NCBI GenBank assembly: GCA_019116385.1
Contig: DXBU01000127.1
Location: 1-44,922 of the forward strand
Source: Candidatus Blautia faecigallinarum
GTDB lineage: Bacteria > Bacillota > Clostridia > Lachnospirales > Lachnospiraceae
Reading direction: 5' to 3'
Length of the DNA: 44,922 bases
A program made the translations under genes and the position numbers. Positions 1 through 8,200 of this stretch are shown one piece after another; position 1 is the stretch's first letter; each line of letters begins with the position of its first letter. Below the pieces are notes generated by a model. It was not told the DNA's origin and made no database searches. It saw only the letters and a program-made list of their open reading frames with translations.

Positions 1-1
1 C

Positions 2-217
2 ATAGCCACCCAGGAATGCGATTTTTTAGTGCTGGATGAGATTCTGGGACTTCTGGATAACGGAATTACCACAGCTCAGGTAATTATAGACATTCTGAAG
101 CTGAAAGACGAGTCTATGCATATCATCATGACCGGTCAGAACCTTCCCCAGGAGCTGCTTCCTTATGTGGACAGCATTACCACCCTGGAGACAGAAGAAG
201 TGACAAGAAATCGATGA
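2..217 (+). CDS. Probable cob(I)alamin/corrinoid adenosyltransferase (BtuR/CobO-like), C-terminal fragment
   Basis: Only the last 71 residues are in the window; the frame is open to the left edge. The visible part reads CDFLVLDEI, then LLDNG, then IIMTGQNLPQELLPYVDSI. This resembles the end of ATP:corrinoid adenosyltransferases, where a Walker B-like LDE(I/L) is followed by a helix and a TGRNAPEEL-type strand and loop. That family transfers the adenosyl group of ATP to cobalt in corrinoids. A GTG at 29 could be miscalled as a start, but the frame continues upstream in family-like sequence (IATQECDFLV), so it is internal. The gene ends 40 bases before dapA with no terminator between them, so the two may share a transcript. 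Identity rests on a short tail, so another P-loop family is possible. Confidence 0.6.
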   Translation: MATQECDFLVLDEILGLLDNGITTAQVIIDILKLKDESMHIIMTGQNLPQELLPYVDSITTLETEEVTRNR

Positions 218-257
218 AAAAATTCTGACACCCGTAAAAAGCAAAGGAGGAATGCAA

Positions 258-1151
258 ATGGCAATTTTTAGAGGCGCAGGCGTTGCGATCGTAACCCCTA
301 TGTATGATGACGGAAAGGTAAATTATGACAAGCTTGGAGAACTGATAGAGTTTCAGATCGCCAATGGCACAGATGCGATCATTATCTGCGGTACCACCGG
401 TGAATCTTCTACCCTGACCCATGGGGAGCATCTTCAGGCTATTCACTATACCATTGAAAAGGCGGCAAAACGTATTCCGGTGATCGCCGGTACCGGCTCC
501 AACTGTACAGAAACAGCAATCATGCTGTCCAAGGAAGCTGCTTCCTATGGAGCAGATGCGCTTTTGCTGGTTACTCCGTACTATAATAAAGCCACCCAGA
601 AGGGCCTCATTGCCCACTACACCGCGATAGCCAATGAAGTACCGGACACTCCTATTATCATGTATAATGTGCCAAGCCGTACCGGCTGCAATCTTCAGCC
701 TGCAACGGTGGTATCTCTGGCAAAAAATGTAAAAAATATCGTAGGTATCAAGGCGGCAAGCGGCGATCTTTCCCAGATCGCGAAGATGATGTCCATGGCA
801 GACGGCTGTCTGGAACTATATTCCGGAAATGACGACCAGGTCCTGCCGATCCTGTCTTTGGGAGGACTGGGCGTGATCTCTGTATTGTCTAATGTTGCAC
901 CCAGACAGACCCATGATATGGTTATGAAATTCCTGGAAGGAGATACAGCCGGCGCAGCAAAGATCCAGCTGGATGCCATCCCGCTGATCAGCGCCCTGTT
1001 CTGTGAGGTAAACCCCATTCCGGTGAAGACTGCCCTGAACCTTATGGGAATGGAAGTTGGTCCGCTGCGCATGCCTCTTACCGAGATGGAAGATGCAAAT
1101 AAGGAAGTCCTGAAAAAAGCCATGAAGGACTTCGGCATCACACTTGCATAA
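258..1151 (+). CDS. dapA: 4-hydroxy-tetrahydrodipicolinate synthase
   Basis: Cytoplasmic class I aldolase that condenses pyruvate with aspartate semialdehyde, the first committed step of the diaminopimelate/lysine pathway. The 297-residue protein has the usual family length. Visible motifs are GTTGES at 45-50, the YY pair at 108-109 (catalytic triad Tyr), YNVPSRTG from Tyr136 (proton shuttle), and the Schiff-base lysine Lys165 in VGIKAASGD. Two in-frame ATGs occur at 252 and 258. AGGAGG at 245-250 is only 1 nt from the first and 7 nt from the second, so MAIFRGAGV at 258 is chosen. dapB follows 18 nt downstream, forming a two-gene operon, possibly with the upstream adenosyltransferase. Confidence 0.97.
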   Translation: MAIFRGAGVAIVTPMYDDGKVNYDKLGELIEFQIANGTDAIIICGTTGESSTLTHGEHLQAIHYTIEKAAKRIPVIAGTGSNCTETAIMLSKEAASYGADALLLVTPYYNKATQKGLIAHYTAIANEVPDTPIIMYNVPSRTGCNLQPATVVSLAKNVKNIVGIKAASGDLSQIAKMMSMADGCLELYSGNDDQVLPILSLGGLGVISVLSNVAPRQTHDMVMKFLEGDTAGAAKIQLDAIPLISALFCEVNPIPVKTALNLMGMEVGPLRMPLTEMEDANKEVLKKAMKDFGITLA

Positions 1152-1169
1152 GGGGAAAGGAAGATACAT

Positions 1170-1925
1170 ATGGTAAGAATTATCATGCATGGCTGCAACG
1201 GCCATATGGGCCAGGTGATCTCAAATCTGGCAAAAGACGATCCGGAAGCCGAGATCGTGGCAGGCATTGATGTGACAGATGAGGGAAAGAACAGCTATCC
1301 GGTGTATACCAGCCTTTCGGAGTGTACCGTGGAGGCTGATGCGATCATAGATTTTTCGGCTGCCGCTGCAGTGGATGCGCTTTTGGATTACAGCGTAAGC
1401 CGCCAGATCCCTGTGGTTGTGTGTACCACAGGCCTTAGGGAAGAACAGCTTGCAAAGCTGGAGGAATGCGCCAAAAAGGTAGCGGTACTGAAATCCGCCA
1501 ACATGTCCCTGGGGATCAATACCCTTTTAAAGCTGGTGCAGGATGCGGCCAAGGTCCTGGCTGCGGCAGGCTTTGACATGGAGATCGTGGAGCGCCATCA
1601 CAAGCTTAAAGTGGACGCGCCCAGCGGAACCGCTCTTGCCCTTGCGGACAGCCTGAATGAAGCAATGGAAAATGTCTATCATTATGTTTACGACCGCAGC
1701 CAAAGACGGGAGAAACGGGAAGAAAAAGAGATCGGCATTTCTGCAGTGCGGGGCGGCACCATCGTAGGCGAGCACGAAGTGATCTTTGCAGGTCCTGATG
1801 AAGTGATCGAATTTAAACATACAGCCCATTCCAAGGCAGTATTCGGGAAGGGCGCGCTGGAAGCGGCCAAGTTCCTTGCGGGCAAGCCGGCCGGCCGGTA
1901 TGATATGAGTGATGTTATCGGATAA
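1170..1925 (+). CDS. dapB: 4-hydroxy-tetrahydrodipicolinate reductase
   Basis: Reduces the DapA product with NAD(P)H to tetrahydrodipicolinate in the cytoplasm. The protein is 251 residues, normal for the family. The N-terminal Rossmann fold carries HGCNGHMG (glycines at 8, 11 and 14). The catalytic and substrate-binding segment ERHHKLKVDAPSGTA lies at about 141-155, with His143/His144 and Lys147 in the usual places. The GAAAGG-like ribosome site lies just before the ATG at 1170. The gene sits directly behind dapA and is followed by a hairpin with a T run (1992-2031) that may end the operon. No dapF, dapL or lysA is present here, so the rest of the pathway is elsewhere. Confidence 0.97.
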   Translation: MVRIIMHGCNGHMGQVISNLAKDDPEAEIVAGIDVTDEGKNSYPVYTSLSECTVEADAIIDFSAAAAVDALLDYSVSRQIPVVVCTTGLREEQLAKLEECAKKVAVLKSANMSLGINTLLKLVQDAAKVLAAAGFDMEIVERHHKLKVDAPSGTALALADSLNEAMENVYHYVYDRSQRREKREEKEIGISAVRGGTIVGEHEVIFAGPDEVIEFKHTAHSKAVFGKGALEAAKFLAGKPAGRYDMSDVIG

Positions 1926-1930
1926 AAAAC

Positions 1931-1959
1931 TTGACTATATACGAGAGATGGAGTACACT
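1931..1959 (+). promoter_or_regulatory. Candidate sigma-A promoter after dapB
   Basis: TTGACT at 1931-1936 and TACACT at 1954-1959 are separated by exactly 17 nt. The -35 box is 5/6 and the -10 box 4/6 to consensus. Transcription would start near 1966, only about 26 nt before the terminator hairpin at 1992. It could drive the nucleoside importer through an attenuator, or be fortuitous. Confidence 0.45.
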
Positions 1960-1991
1960 TGTATCGTTAAAGAACGGACTGAAATCACGAA

Positions 1992-2031
1992 GGCGTAGAT
2001 ACAGGAAACTGTAGCTGCGCCTTTTCTTTTT
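1992..2031 (+). terminator. Intrinsic terminator between dapB and the BMP transporter
   Basis: The arms 1992-2004 and 2009-2021 pair at 12 of 13 positions (one A-G mismatch) around a GAAA tetraloop, followed by TTTTCTTTTT. It either ends dapAB or attenuates the leader of the downstream importer, since a promoter-like pair lies just before it. Confidence 0.8.
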
Positions 2032-2097
2032 CCAATATGCCGGAGAGGATATCTGGAAAAAGAGGTTCCAGATCATTATAAAAAGGAGGATAAACAA

Positions 2098-3093
2098 ATG
2101 AAAAAAAGAACGTTAGTAGCAGCAGCATTGTGCGGAGCAATGGTCTTAGGTTCCGTACCGGTATCTGCAGAGGCAGAGGAGACCGATTATTCATCCATGA
2201 AAATTGTCCTGATCCTTCCTGGCAGCATTGATGATCAGAGCTGGAATGCAAGCAATAATGCAGGCGCTTTGGCTTGTGACGAGCAGCTGGGAACCTCTAT
2301 CGAGGTAATCGAATCCGTTCCGGTAGAAGAGTTTGAGTCTACCTTTATGGAGTATGGGGAGAGAGGCTATGACCTGATCATGTCGGCAGGAAGCCAGTTT
2401 GATGAGGCCTGCGCAGCGGTAGCTCCTCAGTATCCGGAATCTGTTTACACGGTTATCAATGGACAGGTGAGCGAGTCCGACAACATGGTTCCTGTATTCC
2501 CCAAGGAATATGAAGGCTCCTATCTTGCCGGAATTATCGCAGGATATGCCACAGAAAACGGAAACTTTGCAGTAATGGGCGGAGAATCCAATGGCCCTAT
2601 GGTCCAGCTTATGGATACTTATGACGCGGCGGCAAAGGCTGTGTGCGAGGAAAGAGGCATTGAATTTACCACTACCCGTTCCTTTGTAAACACCTGGACA
2701 GATGTTTCTGCTACCAAATCCATGGCAGACCAGATGATCGATAATGGAGCAGACACGGTATTCTGCTATTCCAATGAAGGCGCTTCCGGCGCGGTACAGT
2801 CCACAGAAGAAAAAGGCGCAAACTTTGTAGCTTTTGCGGCAAACAAAAACGAAGAGAGCGACAGCGTAGTTGCTTCTGTAGATATGAACTGGGCAAACGT
2901 ATATCCCTGGATCATTGAGGGCGTTGCCAGCGGCGAACTTCAGGGTGCGCAGCAGGTTGGCATTGCAGAAGGCGTATTCGAAGTTGTTTATAGTGACGCA
3001 TGCTCCGATGAGTGCAAGGCAGCAGTAGACCAGGCAATCGAAGATGTGACCGCAGGAAACATTGATCTTACACAGTATTTCTCCGAAGCGTAA
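2098..3093 (+). CDS. BMP-family ABC transporter substrate-binding protein (probable nucleoside binding)
   Basis: Extracellular receptor of the PnrA/TmpC/BmpA family, which binds purine nucleosides for import; YufN/NupN of Bacillus has the same role. The 331-residue protein begins with a signal peptide (MKKRTLVAAALCG..., cleavage expected after VSA near residue 24). Family features include KIVLILPGSIDDQSWN at the start of the mature domain and NTWTDV further on. The only early cysteine (residue 12, in AAALCG) is not in a proper lipobox, so the protein seems to lack the usual lipid anchor. A strong AGGAGG lies before the ATG. The cognate ATPase and two permeases follow after a terminator, which would make the binding protein more abundant than the membrane part. 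Confidence 0.93.
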   Translation: MKKRTLVAAALCGAMVLGSVPVSAEAEETDYSSMKIVLILPGSIDDQSWNASNNAGALACDEQLGTSIEVIESVPVEEFESTFMEYGERGYDLIMSAGSQFDEACAAVAPQYPESVYTVINGQVSESDNMVPVFPKEYEGSYLAGIIAGYATENGNFAVMGGESNGPMVQLMDTYDAAAKAVCEERGIEFTTTRSFVNTWTDVSATKSMADQMIDNGADTVFCYSNEGASGAVQSTEEKGANFVAFAANKNEESDSVVASVDMNWANVYPWIIEGVASGELQGAQQVGIAEGVFEVVYSDACSDECKAAVDQAIEDVTAGNIDLTQYFSEA

Positions 3094-3105
3094 GAGAAAG
3101 TCAGG

Positions 3106-3138
3106 TTGGCAGTGCGTCCGCGCACTGCCAATTTTTAT
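3106..3138 (+). terminator. Intrinsic terminator/attenuator after the BMP binding protein
   Basis: A perfect 11-bp stem (TTGGCAGTGCG with CGCACTGCCAA) has a TCCG loop and is followed by TTTTTATT. It lies inside the importer operon, so partial read-through would set the ratio of receptor to channel. Confidence 0.88.
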
Positions 3139-3216
3139 TCTGGCCTGAAAGTACAGGATTTTCCGGCAGAATAAAAAGCCCTCCATAAAATATACACAGG
3201 AAGGATGAGGCAGAAA

Positions 3217-4743
3217 ATGAGTGAAGAGGTAATCCAGTTAAAACATATTACCAAACGGTTTGCCAAGGTTCTGGCAAATGACGATGTCTCCCTGACCATC
3301 CACAAGGGCGAGGTAGTAGCCCTTTTGGGGGAAAACGGAGCCGGAAAGAGTACGATCATGAAGATCCTTTACGGGCTCTACCGGGCAACCTCCGGAGAAA
3401 TCCTGGTGGATGGACAGGAAAGAAAAATAAACAATCCCAAGGAAGCGATGAACCTGGGGATTTCTATGATCCAGCAGCATTTTTCCCTGGTCCCGGCCCA
3501 TACGGTGACGGAAAATATCATCCTTGGAAACTGTAAAGGCCGGATCGATATCAAGGCCAAGGAAAAGGAGATTGAAGAACTGGCCCGGCAGTACGGATTT
3601 GAAGTGCCGGCAGGAGAGTATATCCGAAATCTTACCGTAGGCACCCAGCAGAAGGTGGAGATCTTAAAGGCCCTTTATCTGAACGCCCGTGTCCTGATCA
3701 TGGACGAGCCTACTGCTGTGCTCACGCCCCAGGAGATTGATACGGTTATGGAGTTTGTGCGGAATTATGTGGCCAGGGGAAATTCCGTGGTATTTATCAC
3801 CCACAAAATGAAAGAAGTTATGCAGGTATCGGATACCATTGTGGTCATGCGGAACGGCAGGATCTGCGGAAAAGTAAAACGGGAAGAGACCAACGAAAAA
3901 GAACTGGCCCATATGATGATCGGCCATGATCTGGAGGAACTGCAGACTCCCGGCGGAACGGATTTCTCCGGGCGGAAGAAACGGCTGGTAGTGGAAAACC
4001 TTACCATACAGCCCAAAAATCAGGCGGCCCTTTTGGATAACGTAAGCTTTGAAGTCCATGAAGGGGAGATCCTGGGGATCGCCGGGGTTTCCGAAAATGG
4101 CCAGCAGGAGCTCTGCGAGGCCCTTTATGGGGCGGCGGATATCACCTCCGGAAAGATTTTGCTGGATGGAGAGGATATCACGAAAACCAATGTGAAAGAG
4201 CGTATCCAGATGGGGATCGGCTATACCGCCTCCGACCGTTACCGTTACGGAATGGTGGAGGATATGTCCCTTGCAGAAAATATGCTGCTGAAATCCAGCT
4301 ATCTGAAACGGTGGAGCCGGCGGGGGATCATCAACTGGAAAAAACTGCGGTCCTATACCGATGAACAGATCAGGGACTACAGCATCAAAGCGCCGGACAA
4401 CGGGGTTACGGCAGGAAGCCTTTCCGGAGGAAACCAGCAGAAGCTGGTGGTTGCCAGAGAGGTGGACATGGGCCAGAAAATGATCATATTTGATCAGCCT
4501 ACCCGGGGATTGGATCTAGGCGCCATCAATTATGTACATAAAACGATTCTTTCAGAAAGAGAAAAAGGAAAATCTGTAATTTTGGTATCCACGGAGCTTT
4601 CTGAAATCTTTGCCTTGTCAGACCGGATCGCGGTCATGTACAAAGGAAGAATCATGGGGATCTACAAAAACGGCGAGCTGACCACAGAAAAGATCGGTCT
4701 TCTGATGGCAGGCTATCAGCCGAATGAGGAGGCGGTGGTATAA
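3217..4743 (+). CDS. BMP-type (nucleoside) ABC transporter ATP-binding protein, two nucleotide-binding domains
   Basis: Double-ATPase subunit of the YufO/NupO/RbsA type that energises import of the ligand bound by the BMP protein; it acts at the inner face of the membrane. The protein is 508 residues from this start. Domain 1 has Walker A GENGAGKST at 38-46, a degenerate signature (NLTVGTQQK) and Walker B LIMDEPTAVLTP. Domain 2 lacks a true Walker A (GVSENGQQE), has an intact LSGGNQQK signature, and has a Gln in place of the catalytic Glu (IIFDQPTRGLD). This asymmetry is normal for the family. An ATG at 3205 abuts the AGGAAGG, whereas ATG 3217 is better spaced and starts at MSEEVIQLKHITKRF. 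The stop overlaps the next start by one base. Confidence 0.95.
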   Translation: MSEEVIQLKHITKRFAKVLANDDVSLTIHKGEVVALLGENGAGKSTIMKILYGLYRATSGEILVDGQERKINNPKEAMNLGISMIQQHFSLVPAHTVTENIILGNCKGRIDIKAKEKEIEELARQYGFEVPAGEYIRNLTVGTQQKVEILKALYLNARVLIMDEPTAVLTPQEIDTVMEFVRNYVARGNSVVFITHKMKEVMQVSDTIVVMRNGRICGKVKREETNEKELAHMMIGHDLEELQTPGGTDFSGRKKRLVVENLTIQPKNQAALLDNVSFEVHEGEILGIAGVSENGQQELCEALYGAADITSGKILLDGEDITKTNVKERIQMGIGYTASDRYRYGMVEDMSLAENMLLKSSYLKRWSRRGIINWKKLRSYTDEQIRDYSIKAPDNGVTAGSLSGGNQQKLVVAREVDMGQKMIIFDQPTRGLDLGAINYVHKTILSEREKGKSVILVSTELSEIFALSDRIAVMYKGRIMGIYKNGELTTEKIGLLMAGYQPNEEAVV

Positions 4744-5810
4744 TGGAAAAAGGTAAAGTAAGAGATTTTCTGCTGTGGACGCTGCTGGCGATCGTGGTTG
4801 GCCTGGCAGTGAGTTTTGCTTTTCTGCCGCTTTTGGGTGTGAATTCTTTTGAATCCATGAAGATCATGCTGGTGGAGACGTTCTCCGACCGGTTTACCAT
4901 GGGAAACATCCTGATCAAGACCACGCCTTTGATCCTTACCAGTCTGGCTTTTGCCTTTACTTATAAGGCCAGCCTCTTTAATATCGGCGCCCAGGGCCAG
5001 TTTTATGTGGGCTGTATCTGTGCGGTGGCTGTTACGCTGGCACTGCAGACCAAGGTTCCGGGTATTGTGGTGCTCCTTTGCGCTTTTGGAGCAAGTATCT
5101 TAGGCGGAGGATTGACAGGACTGCTGATCGGATTTTTGAAGGCAAGGTTTAATGCCAACGAATTTTTGGTTAGTATGATGTCTACCTATGTGGTGCAGTA
5201 TGTGATGCAGCTTCTTCTGCGTACGGTGCTCCAGGAGGAAAAGGGAGAATATTTAAAAACAGATTATATTGATGCTTCCGCATGGCTTCCCAAGATCATT
5301 CCGGGAACCTCGGTGTCCCTGGGGATCGTGGTATCACTGGCTGCGGCGGTATTTATTTGGTTCCTTTTGTATCATACCACTTTGGGCTACCGGATCCGGG
5401 TGACTGGCCTGAATGGAGATGCGGCATTTATGTCCGGCATCAATCCTAAGAAAATGTGTATGGTAGCCTTTTTTATCAGCGGGGCCGTTGCCGGTTTGGC
5501 GGGATTTACAGAGATCAACGGCATGCAGCATATGCTGCTGACGGATTTTGAATCGGATATCGGTTCATACGGGATCGGTATTGCGATCATGGCCAATGCC
5601 CATCCCATCGGGGCGATCTTTGCCTCTCTTCTGTTCGGTATGCTCCAGGTGGGCGGCACAGCCCTCAGCCGTTCTACAGATGCACCGGCAAGTGTCATTG
5701 ATGTTATGCTGGGCTTTGTTATGCTGTTTGTGCTCATGTCGTTCTTTGTGCGGCACAAAATGGAAGTACGCAGGATGAAGCAGCAGAAGCTGAAAGGAGA
5801 GGAGGCATAA
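4743..5810 (+). CDS. ABC transporter permease, BMP/nucleoside type (first permease)
   Basis: Integral membrane subunit of the BPD_transp_2 type, like YufP/NupP, which forms the channel with the next gene product. The 355-residue protein has an N-terminal transmembrane segment (DFLLWTLLAIVVGLAVSFAF), several later hydrophobic helices and the conserved stretch KASLFNIGAQGQFYVG typical of this permease group. The start overlaps the ATPase stop (TAATG), giving translational coupling. The C-terminus is charged and lysine-rich. Function as a nucleoside permease is inferred from family and operon, not from residues that contact the ligand. Confidence 0.93.
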   Translation: MEKGKVRDFLLWTLLAIVVGLAVSFAFLPLLGVNSFESMKIMLVETFSDRFTMGNILIKTTPLILTSLAFAFTYKASLFNIGAQGQFYVGCICAVAVTLALQTKVPGIVVLLCAFGASILGGGLTGLLIGFLKARFNANEFLVSMMSTYVVQYVMQLLLRTVLQEEKGEYLKTDYIDASAWLPKIIPGTSVSLGIVVSLAAAVFIWFLLYHTTLGYRIRVTGLNGDAAFMSGINPKKMCMVAFFISGAVAGLAGFTEINGMQHMLLTDFESDIGSYGIGIAIMANAHPIGAIFASLLFGMLQVGGTALSRSTDAPASVIDVMLGFVMLFVLMSFFVRHKMEVRRMKQQKLKGEEA

Positions 5811-5811
5811 T

Positions 5812-6732
5812 ATGCAGGTATTTATTAATTTGATAGCCAGAGCATTTTTTATGAGTACGCCCCTGATCTTGGGAGCTTTGGGAGAAGTGATCGCGGAGCG
5901 GACCGGAATGATGGTCACTGCCGTGGAAGGTATTTTCCTCATCGGCGCCTGGGGCGGGTTTATCGGCGCTTTCCTTTCGGGCAATATGTTTGTAGGATTT
6001 TTAGCTGCAATGGTGTGCGGGCTTCTTGTGGCGTTTTTATATGGTGTTACAACGATTTATATGAACCAGCATCAGATCGTTATGGGAACGGCCATCGCTA
6101 TTTTGATCACAGGTTTCTGTACCTTTTTCTACCGGGTGATCTTTGGAGTGCAGACGGTTCCTTTGACGGTTGATCCTCTGCCGGTCATTGAGATCCCGCT
6201 GCTGTCGAAGATCCCGTTCATCGGGGAGATTTTGTTTTCCCAGAATATCATTACGTATCTTACGTATATTCTGGTCCCCATTATCTTCTATGTGATCTAT
6301 AAAACTTCTTTGGGACTGTCTATGCGCTCCTGCGGGGAAAATCCGGAGGCAGCAGACGCTGCCGGCATTAATGTAAGACGGACCCGTTTCCTGGCAGTAG
6401 CAGTGGCAGGCTGTATGGGCGGTGTGGCAGGCGCCTACTATTCCCTTTGCAACGTGGGCATGTACAATGCGGAGATCATCGGCGGCCGCGGATGGATCGC
6501 TTTTGGGATCTGCTTCCTTGGCAACTGGAATCCGGTGGGAGCGTTGATCTTTGGAATTATTTTCGGTATTTCTGATGCTTTGGGCACCTATGTACGGGCC
6601 CTGGGAAACGCTTCGATCCCCAGCGAGCTTTTCAGCGCTTTGCCTTATATTCTGGTGATCGTGCTGACGGTATGCAGAAAACAGTTTAATGTTCCGGCCA
6701 AGCTGGGTTCCAATTATGTAAAAGAGGATTAA
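5812..6732 (+). CDS. ABC transporter permease, BMP/nucleoside type (second permease)
   Basis: Second membrane subunit of the importer, related to YufQ/NupQ. It has 306 residues, starts one base after the upstream stop and is preceded by GGAGAGGAGG. Family signatures include TPLILGALGEVIAERTGM near the N-terminus and RSCGENPEAADAAGINV in the cytoplasmic coupling loop. Eight or so hydrophobic helices are visible. The gene completes a four-gene transporter whose members are all intact. No clear terminator hairpin follows in the 101 bases before the next gene. Confidence 0.93.
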   Translation: MQVFINLIARAFFMSTPLILGALGEVIAERTGMMVTAVEGIFLIGAWGGFIGAFLSGNMFVGFLAAMVCGLLVAFLYGVTTIYMNQHQIVMGTAIAILITGFCTFFYRVIFGVQTVPLTVDPLPVIEIPLLSKIPFIGEILFSQNIITYLTYILVPIIFYVIYKTSLGLSMRSCGENPEAADAAGINVRRTRFLAVAVAGCMGGVAGAYYSLCNVGMYNAEIIGGRGWIAFGICFLGNWNPVGALIFGIIFGISDALGTYVRALGNASIPSELFSALPYILVIVLTVCRKQFNVPAKLGSNYVKED

Positions 6733-6833
6733 AAAGCAAAAGTTTCTTTTTCCAGTTTGTTCCAGTATAGGATCCTGCAAAATGAACATATTAAGGGTAC
6801 AAGCTAAAATCCAAGGAAAAGGAGACTTACAGA

Positions 6834-7289
6834 ATGAAAAAAGTAAAATCTATCCTCGTAAGCACGGTGCTTATGTTTGCCTTATGTACCCTGACAGCCT
6901 GCGGAGAGGACACTGCCGATAATGCGGCGGATGAGTCCGGCACTGTGACAGAGGAGAACGCCGCAGATGAAGATCTGGCGGTGGAGGATGAGACTGCAGA
7001 GGATGAGAATGCCCGGGATGAAGAGGCCGGAGATACTCCGGATGAGGGAATCCTTGATGAGGAAAACGGAGAGGAAACCGGGGCAGATCAGGAAGACGCC
7101 GCCGAAAACCGTGACGAAACCGGAGAGGATGCAAAGGATCCGGCAGAAGAAAATTCCGGTGAGGACAACGAAAACGATGGTACAGTATCCGGAGAGCTGG
7201 GAAACAGCGTAAGAGACATTGGTGACGGCGTAGGAGACGCAGTGGAAGACGTGGGAGATGCGGTAGGCAATGCTGTGGACGGAAGATAA
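6834..7289 (+). CDS. Small acidic lipoprotein with 11-residue C-terminal repeats
   Basis: The 151-residue protein has a clear lipoprotein signal ending in LTAC at about residue 23, so the mature protein should be lipid-anchored outside the membrane. The next 100 residues are low complexity and roughly one third Asp/Glu. Residues 126-148 contain SVRDIGDGVGDAVEDVGDAV and a few more residues. Their hydrophobic positions are spaced 3-4-4-3-4-4, an 11-residue period expected for an amphipathic surface helix. The function is unknown; a cell-envelope spacer or membrane-surface binder is conceivable. It has its own AAAGGAG site and is followed by a large hairpin, so it is probably transcribed alone or with the importer. 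Confidence 0.8.
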   Translation: MKKVKSILVSTVLMFALCTLTACGEDTADNAADESGTVTEENAADEDLAVEDETAEDENARDEEAGDTPDEGILDEENGEETGADQEDAAENRDETGEDAKDPAEENSGEDNENDGTVSGELGNSVRDIGDGVGDAVEDVGDAVGNAVDGR

Positions 7290-7326
7290 AAAGGCAGCAG
7301 CCTTTGGATATCTCTTAGAAACACTC

Positions 7327-7377
7327 ACATCCCATGACTGCCGCGGGAAAATGCGGCAGTTATGGGATGTATTCTTT
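7327..7377 (+). terminator. Long hairpin, probable intrinsic terminator of the lipoprotein gene
   Basis: Arms 7327-7344 and 7353-7370 pair over 18 bp with a single wobble around an 8-nt loop, then ATTCTTT. The T run is short, so termination may be incomplete and hisA, which starts 25 nt later, may receive read-through. Confidence 0.7.
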
Positions 7378-7401
7378 CGAAAAAGATTTAGGAGGCAGGA
7401 A

Positions 7402-8172
7402 ATGAAATTTCGCCCGTGTATTGATATACATAATGGCAAAGTGAAGCAGATTGTAGGAGGCAGCCTGAAAGACGAGGGGGATACGGCCAGAGAAAACTTT
7501 GTATCCGCCCAGGACGCGTCTTTTTACGCATCCCTTTATCGGGAAAAAGGATTAAAGGGAGGACATGTGATCTTGTTAAACAGCAGCAGTTCCCCCTATT
7601 ATGAGGCCACCAGGGAACAGGCTTTCCTGGCTTTAAGGACGTATCCCAAAGGACTGCAGCTGGGGGGCGGAGTCCGGCCGGAAAATGCCTGGGAATATCT
7701 GGATGCCGGAGCCAGCCATGTGATCGTTACTTCCTATGTGTTCCAAAAGGGGAAGATCTCCTGGGAGAATCTGGAAAAAATGGAGCGCTCGGCGGGCAGG
7801 GAGCATCTGGTGCTGGATCTGAGCTGCCGGAAAAGGGATGACCAGTATTATGTGGTCACAGACCGCTGGCAGCATTTTACAGAGGTTCCGGTAAGTCTTT
7901 CTCTTCTGGAGGAGCTGGGAGCCCATTGTGACGAGTTTCTGATCCATGCTGTGGATGCGGAGGGAAAGGCGCAGGGAGTGGAAACAGAACTGGTCTCCCT
8001 TCTTGCCCGCTATACCGGCTGCCCGGTCACCTATGCCGGAGGGGTAGGAAATATAGAAGATCTTACGATCCTTAGGAAATACGGAGAAAACCGCCTGGAT
8101 GTGACCATAGGCAGTGCTTTGGACCTCTTCGGCGGCCCGATCCCTTTTGAAGAACTTATAAATTTAGCCTAA
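7402..8172 (+). CDS. hisA: Phosphoribosylformimino-5-aminoimidazole carboxamide ribotide isomerase, eukaryotic-type HisA
   Basis: A (beta/alpha)8 isomerase of histidine biosynthesis that converts ProFAR to PRFAR in the cytoplasm. The 256-residue sequence follows the fungal/plant HIS6 pattern rather than the usual bacterial HisA. Examples are RPCIDIHNGKVKQIVGG at the N-terminus, LQLGGGVRPENA, ASHVIVTSYVF, LVLDLSCRKRD, VVTDRWQ, CDEFLIHAVDAEGKAQG, CPVTYAGGV and VDVTIGSALD-like LDVTIGSALDLFGG. Catalytic Asp8 is present in CIDIHNGK. A longer upstream frame exists, but GGAGG at 7391-7395 lies 6 nt before the ATG at 7402 and the family begins there. No other his gene is nearby. The assignment to the eukaryotic subgroup is from recognised motifs and was not tested by alignment. 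Confidence 0.9.
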   Translation: MKFRPCIDIHNGKVKQIVGGSLKDEGDTARENFVSAQDASFYASLYREKGLKGGHVILLNSSSSPYYEATREQAFLALRTYPKGLQLGGGVRPENAWEYLDAGASHVIVTSYVFQKGKISWENLEKMERSAGREHLVLDLSCRKRDDQYYVVTDRWQHFTEVPVSLSLLEELGAHCDEFLIHAVDAEGKAQGVETELVSLLARYTGCPVTYAGGVGNIEDLTILRKYGENRLDVTIGSALDLFGGPIPFEELINLA

Positions 8173-8200
8173 ATGGCATGTGAATTTTTCATAAAAATGA

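Noticed and set aside
1926..2097. Riboswitch before the nucleoside importer
   Set aside because: No purine, preQ1 or guanidine riboswitch core was recognised; only a promoter-like pair and a simple terminator are visible.
2191..3186. 331-codon open frame on the minus strand
   Set aside because: Antisense to the BMP binding protein and crosses its terminator.
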